This document shows, piece by piece, positions 45,925-64,000 of a DNA stretch of 64,000 bases. The DNA is taken from the NCBI GenBank assembly GCA_037783545.1, contig JBBELK010000482.1:496001-560000 (forward strand), given 5' to 3'. The DNA is from Henricia sp. BOLD:AAB3569. Taxonomy: Eukaryota; Echinodermata; Asteroidea; Spinulosida; Echinasteridae. The stretch's first letter is position 1. Each line of letters starts with the position of its first letter. The notes under the pieces are model-generated. The model worked only from the letters and a program-made list of their open reading frames with translations. It did not search any database and had not been told where the DNA came from. The translations under genes and the position numbers were made by a program.

Positions 45925-46415
45925 TATATAAAGATGAATTTAGAAACTTGCAGATCCCCGATTAGAATTCGAACCCAGGTCCTTGGCATACATGGCCAAT
46001 TGCTCTACCAACTGAGCTATCTGGGCATCCCGTCGGAGGCCATCAGTGTAGCCAGTTGGTTGGCATGGATTTGCCCCACTGCATTGTTGGAAAAAGAGAG
46101 GCAAACACGTCATTGTTGTGGTGCTCCGACAGGATGCCCAAATAGCTCAGTTGGTAGAGCAATTGGCCATGTTTCAGGGCTTGAAATTCGTCATTGAATG
46201 GGCACTGCCATTTCTGTTTTTTTGAGTCATCTTTTGGAGTTTAAAAAGGGCACTTCCATTGGAAAATTGCAAAAGGGCACCAAGGCCAAGAACAGAGCAA
46301 TGGCCTCCGTGGCCTTTGTTAATTTCAAGCCTTGATGTTTGCCAAGGACCTAGGTTCGAATCCCAGTCGGGGCTCTGCAATTTTCTTGTGTTTCTAAATT
46401 CATCTATCAATTGTC
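45925..46415. mobile_element. Foldback with tRNA-like arms
   Basis: Each arm contains a tRNA-like unit: TAGCTCAGTTGGTAGAGCAA (D arm and A box) and GGTTCGAATTC or GGTTCGAATCC (T arm and B box). They face each other around 46070-46120. The left unit (minus, about 45965-46028) has a TTGGC/GCCAA anticodon stem. The right unit (plus, 46133-46379) has GCCCAAA...TCGGGGC acceptor pairing but is split by a 160-bp insertion. Mispairs and an A at the usual U33 position argue against functional tRNAs. I read this as a head-to-head SINE pair. Confidence 0.75.
46175..46334. mobile_element. 160-bp MITE inserted in a tRNA-like anticodon loop
   Basis: The ends are CAGGGCTTGAAATT and, inverted, CAAGGCTTGAAATT. 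ATGTTT is duplicated at 46169-46174 and 46335-46340. Removing the element restores TTGGCCATGTTTGCCAAG, the anticodon arm of the tRNA-like unit. Confidence 0.8.
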
Positions 46416-46839
46416 AATCCTATCAAATATACACCTTTAACTAAATATATATAGTACCTACAAAAATATGTTAAAGGTAATTACAGTTAAAAGTTGTATC
46501 TTGTACATCACTCTTGTCTACAATAATTACAAATTCTAGGCTAGATGTTAAAATATGGTCAATCCACGAGAAATAGAAAAATACAAATAAAAAGTATGTA
46601 TCAAAGTTGTACATTTTTGGAACCTTAGAACTATATTTAGCGTTAGCACGCACATCATTTTCAACCTGACACGTTTTTTTTTTCTTTTTCAAAAACACAA
46701 TGCACTTAAACATGTGCACCGTCTTGTCAAGCTGCTGTTGACGGCAGTCGGGCTCGAACTTTACAACAACATCAACGTTGTCGTCTTTTCCCGGTACTGA
46801 TCAGAATGCCCCTGGATTTTCGGCAGTAAACACTTTGTT

Positions 46840-46845
46840 TTTATT
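46840..46845 (-). promoter_or_regulatory. Possible SLC6 poly(A) signal (AATAAA)
   Basis: The minus strand reads GCAATAAAAAC here, about 415 bases after the SLC6 stop codon. It is one candidate in an AT-rich region. Confidence 0.35.
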
Positions 46846-47258
46846 GCTTGGAATCCACTTACCAATTTTTTTTAAAAAAGTGTCACCGCATCATTTTAGA
46901 AGACTTCAACTTATGCTAAACATAGATTTTGTTTTTTGCTTTGTTATGCTTTTCACAACATTAATTCTTTGAATTTGTAACAAGTCATAAACTTGATTCT
47001 AGTCAATTCATTGGAGTCAGAAGTTTGAGTCGAGTCTTTTAATTTGATACATGAGTCAAGATGAATAATTTGTTCAAGGGACTGGGAACAAGTTGTCAAA
47101 AGTTGAGTTAAATCGCTTTTTCGTCGACTCCAGCTAAACCCTGCATTTCTCATATTTTACTCTTCTACGTTGAAATGTTTTGTTATTTGTATTATTTACA
47201 CATAAAAAATAAAACAAATCCCCATTTTAGGGGTACATTTGAAGAAAGACATTCGATA

Positions 47259-62581
<15,323 letters not shown>

Positions 62582-64000
62582 GTTGCAAGGTAGAGATTGT
62601 ACTTATATCAGACACCAATCGACCACTGAAAGTTTCCCCGCGGGTTAAATAGGGCCTATAGTATTAAATGGGTTACCTGAAAAATGGCGACGCCCGAATT
62701 CTCCACTCAAACGCTCATATTTTATTTCGCCCCGGTGGGCTTCGAATTCAAAGGGCGATCGACCCAGTTTAACGATGAAAACCCATTCTATTTATATTTA
62801 AATTGGTTATATCCCCGGCCCCGGGTAGTTTATACGGCCCAAAAGCAGTCAAGCCGTGCATGGATGATTTCGATCAATTTGTACATCGCTTTCCTGCAAT
62901 AGCTGGTTAACAAAGCGTGCCGAGCTTCTTTTTTTTCTTTTTTTTTTACAAAGTTCACACTCGGCGGCCTACATGCATGAATCATCGTAGGTTTTGAGCA
63001 ACTCGCAGTTGGCCCGTGTAATTTTAAAGTACAACAGTGTTAACCGAGAAAAAAACTGCAAGTTTTAATTTTAACACTTCAGATACGATGTTTTCCTAAG
63101 TCAGATCTATAAACCATCGACTTTTTTTTATTGCTTTTGCGCATTCAGGCCCCATCTTGTCGCTTCAAGTAGTAAAACAAAGCTCCTCCTCGAGCAAAGT
63201 CTATCATGCAAATTAGAGTACATGTATACTACAACCACGCGTGACCAATAAGAAAGTTCATATGCAAATTAACTCACTGGATACGGCCCAATGAAAACAC
63301 AATCACTTCAGGCATTGTAAGCATAAATTATGTCCTTCAAACATACGGGAATTTAAGTTAGTGATTCCAACTGGAAAACGGTAGGGAAAAAAGTTGTTTT
63401 AGAGCACTTTTAAAACTTCTCCACCCAAACTGCACAGTATACATTTTTCTTAAGGTGCAAACTTTTTTCTTTTCCAAAGAAAAAAGTTGAAATAGCACAT
63501 TTTACTAAAAAGAAGTCATCACAATTTGACAAAAGCTTTTTAACTTTAAATTACTTGTCAGTATTATTTGAATGTTTTTAATTTTTAACAACTTGTTAAT
63601 ACTTGTTTTACAGCGTTATAAACATATTATGCAGTGTGTTTACCTTATGATTTGTGCACTAAAATATGATCAAAATTTTTATTTGGAAAAACTTGGTGTG
63701 AAATGCTTACATACATATTATACAAGTAAATATTCTTGTGCAAAAATCCACAAATTTTGTGGAGGTCACTGACCCTTAGAAATGTTTCTTAAATATACAA
63801 ATTACAAAAGGAACTTATCTACACCTAATGGTATTAAATGTGACTGTTTACAAAATGCAAGCATGTATACTTTAAAAAGGTACAAAAATAATACAAATAC
63901 ATCAAAACCGTGAATTTTACATGTTACCTAAATTAGATGGTGCATCTTCTGAATAATTATACCACAGTTATTAAAAAGTATACTGAATACAAAAAAGTAT
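62582..64000. other. Upstream flank of the SLC6 gene
   Basis: The minus strand just upstream of the ATG contains GATTGGT (an inverted CCAAT) around 62617. No TATA box is well placed. From 62930 rightwards the sequence is AT-rich and unassigned, and no further gene is visible up to the edge. Confidence 0.4.

Noticed and set aside
45965..46028. tRNA gene on the minus strand
   Set aside because: D and anticodon arms fold, but the T-stem and acceptor pairing are poor and position 33 is not U; the unit is one arm of a SINE-like palindrome.

Overview
The window is animal nuclear DNA: spliced genes, GT-AG introns of hundreds to thousands of bases, and very dense non-coding repeats. Three protein-coding genes could be rebuilt exon by exon with continuous reading frames. 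All are ordinary bilaterian genes. The abundance of short palindromic (foldback) elements, TACATGTA motifs and tRNA-derived SINEs suggests a marine invertebrate deuterostome, most likely an echinoderm. That placement is an inference from sequence style, not something the window proves.

Layout. (1) 577-21864, minus strand: the first 13 coding exons of a RALGPS-type Ral guanine-nucleotide exchange factor. The 5' end is at 21864 and the gene runs off the left edge before its PH domain. Its largest intron (8803-18307) may hold a small nested gene (12244-13309, minus, low confidence), a 16-bp minisatellite and a dead LINE. (2) 21865-31587: about 9.7 kb between two divergently transcribed genes, holding only mobile-element debris, simple repeats and no convincing exon. 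(3) 31588-42036, plus strand: a complete 13-exon BTBD8-like gene with two BTB domains and a BACK-like tail. (4) 42037-47258: intergenic space between convergent genes, full of foldback elements and one interrupted tRNA-like palindrome. (5) 47259-62581, minus strand: a complete 14-exon SLC6 glycine-transporter-like gene, 672 codons plus stop, with one GC-AG intron and one splice donor that abuts a SINE. (6) 62582-64000: its upstream flank.

Mobile DNA. Most introns contain short non-autonomous DNA transposons. Several unrelated families are flanked by TTAA at both ends, including three copies of a near-perfect foldback of 141-168 bp, about seven copies of a 350-520 bp family with GTATAC-containing ends, and about six copies of a family whose ends read AGGAGCGTG. 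Others look like hAT (8-bp duplication, CAG ends) or mariner/pogo (TA duplication) derivatives. Tc1-type transposase fragments and a frameshifted non-LTR reverse transcriptase also occur. Several insertions sit inside other elements, so the relative ages of families can be read, and in some cases an uninterrupted copy elsewhere in the window shows the empty site.

The three genes have no evident functional link. They are a Ras-superfamily regulator, a vesicle/BTB protein and a membrane transporter that happen to be neighbours. No bacterial features, CRISPR arrays, rRNA genes or convincing functional tRNA genes were seen.
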